A DNA stretch of 43,901 bases from Acidobacteriota bacterium (GCA_016211085.1 JACQSY010000021.1:1-43901), one strand, 5' to 3'; counted from the stretch's first letter, positions 17,120 through 26,586 are shown. The notes: generated from the letters alone by a model not told the origin. Program-made: numbers and translations.

Positions 17120-18112
17120 TTAAATAATGGTCTCATCCAGGGTTTCCGGAGCAAAGAGTTCTTCCGGGGCCAGCAGTTTGGGTGTCAGCCCCTGTTCGTG
17201 AGCGTACTGCAGGAACGTCTCCAGGACCTTTCTGTTTTTTTCAAGGCCGAACGGCCAAAACTCTTCGCCGAAAAAGGCCCGCTCTCTTTCTATTTCGTCG
17301 ATCAGCCAGGGCAGCATGACTGCCAACGCACTGGTGTCATAAAGCCTCTTTAGGGTTAAGCGACGCGCTTCCGAAAATGCCCGGTAAAGCGCGCGGGCCA
17401 GCCATGGATTCTGCTCATAGAGGGGCCTCCTGATGACAATCGTGTGCATGATGGGGAAAATCCCCGTTCTTCGATAATATGCCTCCTCGACCTGCCGATA
17501 GTCAGGAAAAAGACGTCCGACCTGAGGCGATCCTGCCAAAAAACAATCGGGAGACCTGGCGCAAAACAGGGCCGCGATTTCCCCAAGCTCCAACAGGTGG
17601 CTCAAGGTTTCTCCAGGGGGAATCTTTTCAACTCGAGCATCGGGAGGGTAATTGAACGCCACCTTTTCGATCCTTCCGGGCTCATTAACGCCTCCCTGCT
17701 TCCATACCACCTCCGTGGGGTGAACTCCATGTTCGTGCTGCAGGATTCCTTTCAGCCAGACAATAGCGGTCATGGAGTACTCCGGTATTCCAACTGCCTT
17801 ACCACGCAAGTCTTCAAAAGAGGAAACACCCGAGCGCAGATGGATAAACACGCACGAATGTCTGAAAAAGCGAGAAGGGAATACAGGAATCGCTACAAAA
17901 GCCGAGTTGCCGGACCCGCAAAGCGTGACATGGTGTCCCAGAGACATTTCAGCGACGTCGAATTCGTGGTGCCGAACCATTCGCCAGAACACATCCTCCA
18001 CGGGCATCATCAGGTGGTTGACCGTCACACCTTCCGGCACCACCTCGCCGAGACTGAAAGGCATAACTCGATCATAACGTCCGGTCGCCAAGGTAATGTT
18101 GAGCTTTGGCAT
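17120..18112 (-). CDS. 4,5-dihydroxyphthalate decarboxylase-like protein (Pht5-like)
   Basis: The 330-residue protein aligns from memory along its whole length with Pht5-type proteins: ITLATGRYDRVMPF, EFDVAEMSLGHHV, IPVFPSRFFRHS, GKAVGIPEYSMTAIVW, YYRRTGIFPIMHTIVIRR and a C-terminal YAHEQGLTPKLLAPEELFAPE. The fold is that of a type-2 periplasmic binding protein (NMT1-like), but there is no signal peptide, so it is cytoplasmic. Pht5 removes one carboxylate from 4,5-dihydroxyphthalate to give protocatechuate; many homologues are uncharacterised and may act on other aromatic or cyclic acids. It lies 30 bp downstream of tctB, which suggests its substrate is a carboxylate imported by the Tct system. 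Confidence 0.8.
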   Translation of the reverse strand: MPKLNITLATGRYDRVMPFSLGEVVPEGVTVNHLMMPVEDVFWRMVRHHEFDVAEMSLGHHVTLCGSGNSAFVAIPVFPSRFFRHSCVFIHLRSGVSSFEDLRGKAVGIPEYSMTAIVWLKGILQHEHGVHPTEVVWKQGGVNEPGRIEKVAFNYPPDARVEKIPPGETLSHLLELGEIAALFCARSPDCFLAGSPQVGRLFPDYRQVEEAYYRRTGIFPIMHTIVIRRPLYEQNPWLARALYRAFSEARRLTLKRLYDTSALAVMLPWLIDEIERERAFFGEEFWPFGLEKNRKVLETFLQYAHEQGLTPKLLAPEELFAPETLDETII

Positions 18113-18142
18113 AAACTCCTCAAAGGTATTTGGGTTAAAAAA

Positions 18143-18595
18143 TCACAATCCAATAAACATTCGGAAAACCAAGAAAACAATCAACCCGCTAATTATTGAG
18201 TACGCCAGTGAGAAGCGCCAGTTTTCTCCCACCTGAAACACCAGGTACACATAAAGCAAAACCGGAAGCGTGATCGTATATCCCACAAGCATGAAGCCGA
18301 CATACATGAGGAAGGTCCACAGCATCGCTTCCATGAATGAAACACCGCCCTTATGGGGTTCTGCTTCGTGGGACTGGGCTGAACTCTCTCCCGAAGCGGG
18401 TGAGTTGGCCAAAAATCCGGATCGCGAACGAAGAAAATCCCTGAGGGTCTGGATCAGGAGAAGACCCACGGTCACAGCTCCTACCAATGAAGGTACGAGA
18501 CGAGCCTTGGCTCCAAGGCCCAAAGACATCCAAAGCAACGAACTCATCATCACCAGCAGCAAAAGGCTTAAGGGGTTGATCGACTTAGAACGCAA
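18143..18595 (-). CDS. tctB: tripartite tricarboxylate transporter small membrane subunit TctB
   Basis: This 150-residue protein has four hydrophobic helices with a hydrophilic linker (about 63-80), matching the size and topology of TctB-family subunits. It pairs with TctA in the inner membrane to import carboxylates delivered by a TctC binding protein. The start is TTG and overlaps the TctA stop by 11 bp, with AGAGG five bases upstream. The usual order is TctC-TctB-TctA; here TctB follows TctA. Confidence 0.85.
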   Translation of the reverse strand: MRSKSINPLSLLLLVMMSSLLWMSLGLGAKARLVPSLVGAVTVGLLLIQTLRDFLRSRSGFLANSPASGESSAQSHEAEPHKGGVSFMEAMLWTFLMYVGFMLVGYTITLPVLLYVYLVFQVGENWRFSLAYSIISGLIVFLVFRMFIGL

Positions 18596-20081
18596 CCGAA
18601 CCTCTTTCTTTACGCTGCAACAAGCTCCAAAAAAACAGAAAGCAAGTCAGCAGCAGCAGGACCAGCGACAACGGACGTGTGAAAATCGCGCTCAAGCCCA
18701 TGGTTTCTACGGTTAGGTGAAAGGACCGCTCCATGAGTGGTCCCATGACCAGCCCCAACACCACCGCGACCTTTGAGAAGCCGAAACGTGCAAAGGCGTA
18801 ACCCGCAAATCCAAAGATCAGCGCCACCAGGATGTCGTTGGATTCGCCGCTGACCGAGTAACTGCCGAGGAGGGATACCGCCATCAACACCGGCCCAATC
18901 AAAGTCACCCTCACGAAGGTGAGTTTGGCAATGAAAGGAGCTGCCAGCATTCCGAGGATTACCGTGACGATGTTTCCCACCACGTGCGCGTCAATCAGCG
19001 TCGCTACCTTGTCCATATCTTCGGACAATACCTGCGGCCCCGGTGTAATGCCATGAAGAAGGAACAGCCCCAACAACACCGCCATCATGGCGCTTCCCGG
19101 AAGGCCCAACAAGAGCGTCGGCAGGAGCGCTCCGCCGTCTTTAGAATCATTGGCTGCTTCTACCGCGAGGACCCCCCGTATGTCCCCCTTCCCAAAATTC
19201 GATTTGTCTTTGCTCGATTGCACGCAATGCATATAAGCCACAAAGCTCGCCACTGTGCCTCCTACTCCCGGAATGACTCCCACCAGGAAGCCCAAGACTG
19301 TAGAACGCAGGAAGAGCCAGAAATTCCTGAAAAGAATCTTCACGGAAGCTAGGCTTTCCCGCACAAAACCAAAGCCCAGCCTTGCTTGCTGACTTGAAGC
19401 AATGGTGCCTCCTCTGACCATCATTTCGAGCGCTTCGCTTACTGCAAAAAGTCCTATCAGCGCCGCAACAAAGTCAATGCCGTCCCACAGGTAGTCAGAG
19501 CCAAAAACAAATCTCAGCTCACCGGTAAGGGGGTCCTGACCGACGAAAGACAGCATCAGGCCGACCCCGGCAGCGATCAATCCCTTCAAGATATCTCCCC
19601 TGGTCAATACAACCACTAGTGAAATGCCCAGCACGGAGAGGATGAAATTCTCTGGATAAGAAAACGCAAGGATGAGTTGGTAGCCGAATGGAAGAACCAG
19701 CACCAGGAGAAAGAGCCCTATGATTCCTCCCAAGGCAGAAGCCAGAGCTGACACGCCAAGCGCTACTGCCGCCATCCCTTTCTGAGCCAAAGGGAATCCA
19801 TCGATGGTGGTTGCTGCATTGGGTTCATCTCCCGGCGTATTGAGCAAAACGGCGGGAATAGCTCCGCCAAAACTGAGCGCTCCCATTCCAGCGCCCACCA
19901 GGATCATGGCGCCGGTAGCACCGAGGGGGACAGTCAAGGGGATCAGAAGTGCAATGAAGATGGGCCCGTTAAGTCCGGGTATGGCCCCAAAAAGAAAACC
20001 TGCCACCGTACCCAGTAACACCACCAACGGAGCCGGCCACTCAAGCAAGTGAAAAAATGCCGTCCAAATCGGTTCCCACAT
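18585..20081 (-). CDS. tctA: tripartite tricarboxylate transporter large membrane subunit TctA
   Basis: This 498-residue inner-membrane protein has about 11-12 helices and the TctA signatures GAIPGLNGPIFIALLIPLT (about 32-50), FGGAIPAVLLNTPGDEPNAAT (blocks about 71-91) and, in the second half, VGVIPGVGGTVASFVAY and LLGLPGSAMMAVLLG. It forms the permease channel for carboxylate import driven by an ion gradient. Its start is 35 bp after tctC and it overlaps tctB. The substrate is not readable from the sequence; neighbouring enzymes point to a cyclic or branched carboxylate. Confidence 0.95.
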   Translation of the reverse strand: MWEPIWTAFFHLLEWPAPLVVLLGTVAGFLFGAIPGLNGPIFIALLIPLTVPLGATGAMILVGAGMGALSFGGAIPAVLLNTPGDEPNAATTIDGFPLAQKGMAAVALGVSALASALGGIIGLFLLVLVLPFGYQLILAFSYPENFILSVLGISLVVVLTRGDILKGLIAAGVGLMLSFVGQDPLTGELRFVFGSDYLWDGIDFVAALIGLFAVSEALEMMVRGGTIASSQQARLGFGFVRESLASVKILFRNFWLFLRSTVLGFLVGVIPGVGGTVASFVAYMHCVQSSKDKSNFGKGDIRGVLAVEAANDSKDGGALLPTLLLGLPGSAMMAVLLGLFLLHGITPGPQVLSEDMDKVATLIDAHVVGNIVTVILGMLAAPFIAKLTFVRVTLIGPVLMAVSLLGSYSVSGESNDILVALIFGFAGYAFARFGFSKVAVVLGLVMGPLMERSFHLTVETMGLSAIFTRPLSLVLLLLTCFLFFWSLLQRKERGSVAF

Positions 20082-20116
20082 GGTGTTTCCTATCAGGTGA
20101 ACATAAAAGTGAATTC

Positions 20117-21211
20117 TCAGCGAGCCGCTGCCAAGTACTTTTCAAGAAACTCCCTCCTCTGTTTGAAAACCTCAAGCAGTTCGGCGATTTCCTTTGCGGT
20201 TTCTTCGCTGTTCAGCGGTGCCCACTCCCGTTCGGTCTTTTTGCACCACGCTGCGAAACCGGGATCATTCATCGCCTTCCAGATAGCCTCGCGTAAAATG
20301 TTGGCTTGTGGCAAGGGGATGTCGGGAGGGGCTGCGATCGGTCTTCCCAACCGTATGTATTTGCTTGATTCTCCCAAGCCCAGTTCCGCCGCCGTGGGAA
20401 CGTCGGTCAATCCGGGCAGCCGCTTGTCACTGAACGTTAACAATACCTTGACCTCCCCCTGTCGCACCATCTGCATCACCCCACTGTAAGGAGCGTGCAC
20501 CAGATCAACATCACCGCGCAAAGCAGCAATAATCGCCTCCTGCATGCCGGTATGGGGAATCAGCTTGAATTTTAACCCCATGGCCGGATAGGCAAGAACG
20601 GCTGTGATGGCCGAGCTGTCGGCCATTCCTCCGGTTGCAACCAGAGCGGTGCGTTTCAAGGAGAGCAGGTCCTGGGCGCTCCGCAGGGGAGATTGCCTGC
20701 GCGCAGCGGCCACGTAGTCACCCGAGGAGACCTGCCCCAGCCAGGTGAATTGGTTTAGGTCGTAGTGGGCTTGTCCAAACAGCTGGCGGACTACCAGCCC
20801 TGGCACATTCACGATTTGAATCTTGGCGGGTTCCCCTCGTGAACGATAAAGATAATTAAGCGCAACCGCACCGTCAGCCCCCGGTCGGTTGACCACAACC
20901 ACGCGGGTGCCCGGCAAATGTTTTTCGATAAAAGGCGCCAGACCCCTTGTATAAGTGTCGTAACCGCCGCCGGCGGAAAACTCAACGGAAAACTCAATGA
21001 CAGTTCCCCGCGACGGCCAATTGCCACCCTGCTTCCCTGCTGTATTAGTCGAACGGCCCTCAAAGCCGCAGAAGATCTGCAGGGCCCAGACGAAGCAGAC
21101 AAGAAAAGACTTCGCCTTTTGAAATTTTCTGATCGATGCTCTGGTACTGCTATTCCGTGACAGCTCCTGTTTTCGGCACCACCCATGTTCATGGATAAGG
21201 TTTGAAGTCAA
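20117..21211 (-). CDS. tctC: tripartite tricarboxylate transporter substrate-binding protein TctC (Bug family)
   Basis: The Bug-type periplasmic binding domain spans most of the protein: FSAGGGYDTYTRGLAPFIEKH, VVVNRPGADGAVALNYLYR, then ALVATGGMADSSA and PYSGVMQMVRQGEVKVLLTFSDKR. A hydrophobic export signal (FLVCFVWALQIFCGF) precedes it. The start is uncertain. No ATG lies near the signal. ATG codons at 21298 and 21271 would overlap the upstream gene by 80-110 bp. A TTG at 21211 with GGAG six bases upstream gives a 364-residue protein with a 23-bp overlap and is chosen here. It would capture the carboxylate and pass it to TctA/TctB. Confidence 0.85.
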   Translation of the reverse strand: MTSNLIHEHGWCRKQELSRNSSTRASIRKFQKAKSFLVCFVWALQIFCGFEGRSTNTAGKQGGNWPSRGTVIEFSVEFSAGGGYDTYTRGLAPFIEKHLPGTRVVVVNRPGADGAVALNYLYRSRGEPAKIQIVNVPGLVVRQLFGQAHYDLNQFTWLGQVSSGDYVAAARRQSPLRSAQDLLSLKRTALVATGGMADSSAITAVLAYPAMGLKFKLIPHTGMQEAIIAALRGDVDLVHAPYSGVMQMVRQGEVKVLLTFSDKRLPGLTDVPTAAELGLGESSKYIRLGRPIAAPPDIPLPQANILREAIWKAMNDPGFAAWCKKTEREWAPLNSEETAKEIAELLEVFKQRREFLEKYLAAAR

Positions 21212-22730
21212 GAATATCTCCGTACGCTTTGCGATGTTCTTTTTGGATCCATGACCACGGATCTTGCCCATAGTCGCGCATGTAGTTTCCTTCAGCATTG
21301 ATACCGGGAATTGCCGGCACCCAATCCTCTTTCAACAGTTCGTCCGGATTTCCGTATTTGGAAGCCACCCTGCGCACCTCGGGGTCATCCAGGACCGTAA
21401 GATGGCCCTTGTCGACCAGGGTGACTTGACTGCCGTCGCGCTTTCGCACAGTCACCGTAGGAAAATAGAGATGCAGGTGGTGATGACCTGTTGGCATCTT
21501 CTCCTTGTCGCCCCACACCTTGTTTTCCCAAAGCGTCTCCCCAAATCCCAGGTGGATTACCCCGGAGCGCCGGCGCTCTTCGCTCCAGTTTGATCTGCCG
21601 ATAATGGACTCCATGACGTTATGGGGACGGAAGACCTTGGGATGCGTGCCAATCGCGGCCTCCACCCACCAGCCTACTCCCGGCCGCGGATAAAGCGGGT
21701 ACTGCACGTTCTTGTATTTATTGACGTACTCATCCCAAGCCTTCCCGTATCTGCCCCCGCCCTCGATCCTAGTAATCTGATTGTCCTTAACTGTGGCTCG
21801 GATCCAGGGTGAAGGACCCTGATGGGCGGAAGTGGAACCGGCCACGCCGTCACCGTTGGATTGTTCAAGGACGATCCCCTGTGGTACTCCGGTAATGTGG
21901 ACGCGTATCATGGGCCGTTCTGACTGACCGGGACCATAGGTCGCACCAATCTTTTGTCCGGCTGCATATCCTCCGAAGTTCTCACCGACTGTTTTTACTT
22001 TCGGATGGTTGCCTTCAATCACCTGCCAGTAGTCCGTAAACCAGGTCCGCTTCAGATCAGTTCCTTCAGGGTCGACGATGTGGATCTCCTCAGCCTGTCT
22101 CATGACCTCCCACATTTTCTTGTCGATAGTGTCCAAGATTTCATCAGGAAACATCGTAGTGGCACTGGCCACCAGTTCGCGCATCGGCCATTGGAAACGC
22201 GCAGCATTGGGAACGCCGCTGGCACCAACCACCCAGTCATACTGCTTGGCAGCCTCAACTAACCAGGCGGGATTTTCTGAGGATGAGAACTGGCCTCGGT
22301 TCTTACGTTCCATGCTGGCCGCCTCGCTCATGCTATGAATGTCCAGTGTTTTCGCGCTGGATTGACGAATGATGACATCCGTTGGACAGTTCTTCTCCCG
22401 AAAAGCCCGGACGAATGCCTCAACCACCAGGGGATCCCAATCGCTCTGGGCAAGGAAAAGTATCTTTTCTCCTCCTTTGATCTCGTAGCCCTCGTTTAGA
22501 TGTTCCGCCCCTTTGCGAGTGATGATATGGCGCACATAGGGCATCAATTCCTCGACGGTGGTGATCTTGGGAATTTTGGGATAGCGGGGAGCCATGTAGT
22601 TTCCTTTTGGGGGCACCCATTGGGTATCCTGGGCCCTCCCCAAGTCAAAGGTGTAGCTCCACGCTGCCAGGAATGCGATCACGGTAAGTAAATGAATTGA
22701 CCTTTTCAGAATCGAGTCTCGATCCGACAT
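21189..22730 (-). CDS. exported M29 aminopeptidase/NicX-like protein, copy 2
   Basis: The 513-residue protein is a close paralogue of the one at 2051-3601, with the same layout: signal segment (about 10-33, ending GRAQ), GGEKILFLAQSDWDP (86-100), IVDPEGTDLKRTW (218-230), His393 in GVIHLGFGE and the His-rich GHHHLHLYFP (415-424). M29 enzymes and NicX bind metal through His and acidic residues in this half. Here the last motif reads HLH rather than HxD, so the ligand set may differ. AAGGAGG lies six bases before the ATG. It sits between amidohydrolase AH2 and tctC in one leftward run, suggesting periplasmic processing before carboxylate import. Confidence 0.6.
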   Translation of the reverse strand: MSDRDSILKRSIHLLTVIAFLAAWSYTFDLGRAQDTQWVPPKGNYMAPRYPKIPKITTVEELMPYVRHIITRKGAEHLNEGYEIKGGEKILFLAQSDWDPLVVEAFVRAFREKNCPTDVIIRQSSAKTLDIHSMSEAASMERKNRGQFSSSENPAWLVEAAKQYDWVVGASGVPNAARFQWPMRELVASATTMFPDEILDTIDKKMWEVMRQAEEIHIVDPEGTDLKRTWFTDYWQVIEGNHPKVKTVGENFGGYAAGQKIGATYGPGQSERPMIRVHITGVPQGIVLEQSNGDGVAGSTSAHQGPSPWIRATVKDNQITRIEGGGRYGKAWDEYVNKYKNVQYPLYPRPGVGWWVEAAIGTHPKVFRPHNVMESIIGRSNWSEERRRSGVIHLGFGETLWENKVWGDKEKMPTGHHHLHLYFPTVTVRKRDGSQVTLVDKGHLTVLDDPEVRRVASKYGNPDELLKEDWVPAIPGINAEGNYMRDYGQDPWSWIQKEHRKAYGDILDFKPYP

Positions 22731-22834
22731 GATTTTCCTCCTTCAAATTCTTGAAAACTTAAGCCGTGAGCAAAAGTTCAAAATGCTGTGATCCTGTCAG
22801 GCTCTGGTACTCTGCATTTGAATTTCAACCGATG

Positions 22835-24664
22835 CTAACGGCTGGCCAGATCCCTATAGGTAGCAACCACGACGCCTTCAGGCTTGAGTTGGTACTCTTC
22901 AGCGAAGCGCGGATGCAAATGGACGATCTCACCATCGCAAATTGTCATCAGCGCCTGAATCTCAGAAACTTCCTCATCGGGAATCTCTAGATAATTACGA
23001 TCCAAAACCACCAGGTCCGCTTTTTTCCCGACCTCAAGTGAACCTATTTCTTTTTCCCGGATCACGTATTCCGCGGCCCACCTGGTAATCATCTTGAGAC
23101 CGGTGGCTTTATCGATCCTTTCGTGGGGTCCATAGACTTTCCCTTTGACTTCCCTGGTGAATAACAGTTCCAGGTCACCCCAGATGTTTCGATGGCCATC
23201 CATTTCGAACACCACCTTGGCTCCCTTTTCGAGCAATGTCTTGATGGGAAAGTACGAGTTATGTGCCACCTTTTCACCGTAAACTGCTTCAGTTTCGGGA
23301 GCGCCATTAAGTGTGGACGGATTACAACTCCAGTAAACTCCCAGCTTCACGGAGCGTGGAATATCGGCAAGATTGATGAGCCTACAGTGATCAAAAGCCC
23401 ACCTCTTGTCACGGATTGGAACTTCCTGATCAATGGCCTCCATTACATCGAGCATCTGGCGAACCGTGCGGTCCCCGGCAATATGAGTGCTGCTCAACCT
23501 TCCTCCCACACGTGCCAGAGCCAGAAGCCAGTCCTTGTAGTAATTGGCTTTTGCTCCGCGGTATTCGGGATCAAGGAAGGCTTGTCCAATCGGGAAATAT
23601 TTTCCATCCTGCCCGTATTCTTCAATTCGCCGGAGATCGGTGGCAGCTCGAGGGCCGCTCCCGTCCGCCACAATGGGCGAGAAACCGATCAGCCAAAGTT
23701 TGGAGGAACCCGTCCCCGTCAAATTGCCCATACGCTGAAAAGTGGCCTCAGGATCTTCAACGGAGAAGAAATCTTCATTTCCATAAGGAACACGCACCTT
23801 GAGCTGGCCACTTTGCTCAAGCATTCTCAACGCTTCAACATCATGGGAGCCTATCCGGCTCGAGACGGTGGTCACGCCCATGGCGCTCCATTCCTCCAGC
23901 TCTTTCTTCAGCATGGGTGCCAGGATGCGCGGCGAAGGCATCGGCAGCAGCTGCTGTTCCAGAATTTTTGTCGCGGGAACCTCTAAGATACCGGTCGGGT
24001 CTCCGTTGCTGTCCTTCCAGTAACGCCCGTATTTCTCGAGGAAATCCTCGTATTTGCCCCACAGGATCTCTTTGGCTCTGGTATTGATGAGAGCAATGCC
24101 CTCATAGATAATGGTCCCCCCACCCTGCGAAACCACTATGGGATTATCGGGAGCGACTTTGTCCAGGTCTTTCATCGTGAGATCTTCGTAATAGATGCTA
24201 TGTTGAGCTTCCCCCCACTTAGCGGCCGTAAAAAAAATCCACTCCCCCGGCTTGAATCTGTATTCCTTGATAATCTGAGAAATTTGTGTCAGAACGTCGT
24301 TTTCCGTCTTCACCAACGACCAATCAATCGGGTATTCACGAAGGTTCTGCGATCCCAATTCTTTTCGGTAATGACTGCGTCCGTATTGATGGAAATGCGA
24401 ATGCGTGTCGATCAATCCCGGGATGACCGTCTTCCCATTTAAATCAATTTTTCTGGTACTGGAGTCGGCCAGCCGCAGCACTTGCTCGTTGGTTCCAACG
24501 GCCAGGATTTCGTCGGAACGAATGGCCATGGCTTCGGCTGTTGAGAAATTTGAATCAACGGTAACGATTTTACCGTTGTGCAGAATCAAGTCGGCACTCT
24601 GAGCCCAACCCAGAGGAGGGAATACCCAAAATAAGAGAGGAAAAAACCATCGCCGGACTGACAT
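22835..24664 (-). CDS. exported amidohydrolase family 3 protein (AH2)
   Basis: The 609-residue protein has a signal peptide (about 1-21, ending GWAQ) and an amidohydrolase 3 domain. Candidate metal ligands are His88 and His90 (LIDTHSHFHQ), the His in STHIAGDRTVRQM, the His in AFDHCRLINL and the Asp in FEMDGHRNIW. It differs slightly from the other copies, having MDGH where AH1, AH3 and AH4 have MDRH, and CNPSTLNGAPE in the variable loop after the DHC motif, so its substrate range may differ. AAAGGAG precedes the ATG. It is 83 bp after AH3 and 104 bp before the M29-like gene. Confidence 0.88.
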   Translation of the reverse strand: MSVRRWFFPLLFWVFPPLGWAQSADLILHNGKIVTVDSNFSTAEAMAIRSDEILAVGTNEQVLRLADSSTRKIDLNGKTVIPGLIDTHSHFHQYGRSHYRKELGSQNLREYPIDWSLVKTENDVLTQISQIIKEYRFKPGEWIFFTAAKWGEAQHSIYYEDLTMKDLDKVAPDNPIVVSQGGGTIIYEGIALINTRAKEILWGKYEDFLEKYGRYWKDSNGDPTGILEVPATKILEQQLLPMPSPRILAPMLKKELEEWSAMGVTTVSSRIGSHDVEALRMLEQSGQLKVRVPYGNEDFFSVEDPEATFQRMGNLTGTGSSKLWLIGFSPIVADGSGPRAATDLRRIEEYGQDGKYFPIGQAFLDPEYRGAKANYYKDWLLALARVGGRLSSTHIAGDRTVRQMLDVMEAIDQEVPIRDKRWAFDHCRLINLADIPRSVKLGVYWSCNPSTLNGAPETEAVYGEKVAHNSYFPIKTLLEKGAKVVFEMDGHRNIWGDLELLFTREVKGKVYGPHERIDKATGLKMITRWAAEYVIREKEIGSLEVGKKADLVVLDRNYLEIPDEEVSEIQALMTICDGEIVHLHPRFAEEYQLKPEGVVVATYRDLASR

Positions 24665-24747
24665 CAGTTACTCCTTTCAAGAAAACTACCGTTTTTCCAA
24701 GTCCCTAGACCTATCCCAGGTCGAAGAGAATCCCTAAGGAATTGTTT

Positions 24748-26586
24748 TCAACGGCTTGCCAGATCCCGATAAGTCGCCACCACCACGTTTTCAGGCTTCA
24801 GTTGATATTCCTGGGCAAACTGCGGGTGCAGATGAACGATTTCGCCGTCACAAATAGTCATCAGCGCCTGTATTTCCGAGACCTCCTCGTCGGGAATGGT
24901 CAAATAATCGCGGTCCAGGACCGCAATGTCCGCTTTCTTTCCTGCTTCCAATGATCCAATTTGTTTTTCCCGCAGCACGTATTCCGATGCCCAGCTGGTG
25001 ATCATTTTCAGGGCTGTGACCTTATCGATTCGTTCGTGAGCCGCGTAAACCTTGCCCTTGACATTTCGCGTCAGGAACACCTCTAGATCGCTCCATATGT
25101 AGGAGTGCCGGTCCATTTCAAAAACTACCTTGGCGCCCTTATTGAGCATGGTTTTCACGGGTACCACCATGGTGTTGACAACCTTCTCGCCGTAGACATG
25201 TTCCAGTTCCGGCGAGCTATTGATAAAGGTTGGAGCGCAGCTCCAGTACACTCCCAGTTTGACCGCTCGATCCACGTCGGAAGGGTTCACCATTTCGCAA
25301 TGGTCAAAAGCCCAGCGCTTTCCATTAAGAGGAACCTCCGCATTGATTTCTTCCATGATGTCAAGCATGCGCCGCACCGAGCGATCTCCAGCTACGTGGA
25401 GGTTTGCCAGCCGGATTCCGTTACGAGCCAGAGCAAAAAACCAGTCCTTGTAGTAATTGCCTGAGGCTCCCCTGTACTCGGTGTCCAGCAACGACGCCCC
25501 GATCGGCCAGTACTTACCTTCGGGCCCAAACTCGTTCAGCCTTTTCTGGTCGGTAGCCGCGCGGGGTCCGCTCCCATCTACGATAATGGTGGTGAAAGAA
25601 ACGATCCACAGCTTGGAGGAACCCGTGCCCACCAGGTTGCCCATCCTTTTAAAGATCGCGTCAGGATCCTCCACCGCAAAAAAATCTTCGACGCCGTAAG
25701 CGATTCGGGTTTTCAATTGGTCTTTCGCTTCCAGCATCCGTAGCGCCTCTACATCATCTGACCCCATTCGGGTAGTAACGGTGGTCAATCCCATGGCGTT
25801 CCACTCTTCCAGTTCCTTGCGAAGCATAGGGGCCAGCGTCTCCGGCTTGGGACGGGGCAGTAGCTCGTGCTCCAGTATCTTGCTGGCGGGTGGTTCCAAA
25901 CCTCCAGTAGGATTTCCACTGGAATCTCGCCACAGACGTCCGTACTTTCTGATGAAGTCTCCATACTTATTCATCAGGATGTCCCAGGTCTTGCCGTTCA
26001 CGAGACAGAATCCGTCAAAGATGATGGTTCCACCTCCGATGGACATCACCACCGGGTTGTTGGGAGTGACCCGATCGAGATCCTTCATGCTGAGCTCTTC
26101 GTAAAGGACATGCACCGGAGCATTGGGATTTCTAAAGAAATTCTTGGCCGTAAAAAAAATCCACTCTCCCGGCTTGAATTTCTGTTCCTTCATGATCTGG
26201 GTGATCTGGGTCAGGACATCGTTCTTGTTTTTCACCAGAGACCAGTCGATAGGGTATTCGCCCAGATTGCTGGACCCGAGCTCCTCCGCGTAGTGAGTTC
26301 TTCCGTAGGCATGAAAGTGAGAGTGTGTGTCGATCAATCCGGGGATCACCGTTTTCCCTTTTAAGTCAATTTTGAGCGTGGCAGAGTCCTCAAAGCGTTG
26401 AACATCTGCATTACTCCCTACGGCGAGGATGCGGTCCCCTCGAACCGCCAAGGCCTCGGCAATGGAGAACTTGGCATCAACGGTGAGCACTTTGCCGTTC
26501 AAGAGAATGATATCCGCTGATTGCCCCAGCAGGAACAAAGGCACCAAGAGCACAATCGCAATAACAGGAAGTGGACTGATTCTCAT
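24748..26586 (-). CDS. exported amidohydrolase family 3 protein (AH3)
   Basis: The 612-residue protein has a signal peptide (about 1-22, ending LLGQ) and an amidohydrolase 3 domain with His88/His90 in LIDTHSHFHA, His in NLHVAGDRSVRRM, His in AFDHCEMVNP and Asp in FEMDRHSYIW. The ATG at 26586 is chosen since AAGGAG lies nine bases upstream; the TTG two codons earlier is too close to that site. It follows the stop of Oar receptor 1 by 70 bp, so a receptor and an exported hydrolase appear to be produced together. It is closest in sequence to AH1 and AH2. Confidence 0.88.
   Translation of the reverse strand: MRISPLPVIAIVLLVPLFLLGQSADIILLNGKVLTVDAKFSIAEALAVRGDRILAVGSNADVQRFEDSATLKIDLKGKTVIPGLIDTHSHFHAYGRTHYAEELGSSNLGEYPIDWSLVKNKNDVLTQITQIMKEQKFKPGEWIFFTAKNFFRNPNAPVHVLYEELSMKDLDRVTPNNPVVMSIGGGTIIFDGFCLVNGKTWDILMNKYGDFIRKYGRLWRDSSGNPTGGLEPPASKILEHELLPRPKPETLAPMLRKELEEWNAMGLTTVTTRMGSDDVEALRMLEAKDQLKTRIAYGVEDFFAVEDPDAIFKRMGNLVGTGSSKLWIVSFTTIIVDGSGPRAATDQKRLNEFGPEGKYWPIGASLLDTEYRGASGNYYKDWFFALARNGIRLANLHVAGDRSVRRMLDIMEEINAEVPLNGKRWAFDHCEMVNPSDVDRAVKLGVYWSCAPTFINSSPELEHVYGEKVVNTMVVPVKTMLNKGAKVVFEMDRHSYIWSDLEVFLTRNVKGKVYAAHERIDKVTALKMITSWASEYVLREKQIGSLEAGKKADIAVLDRDYLTIPDEEVSEIQALMTICDGEIVHLHPQFAQEYQLKPENVVVATYRDLASR

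Noticed and set aside
17444..18199. A 251-codon plus-strand open frame
   Set aside because: It is the complement of the Pht5-like gene, with no ribosome-binding site or recognisable fold.
23192..23986. A 264-codon plus-strand open frame, and similar long frames at 33603-34274 and 42072-42743
   Set aside because: These lie antisense to the amidohydrolase and Oar genes. Comparable frames recur opposite the paralogues because the paralogous sequences are similar, not because they are genes.
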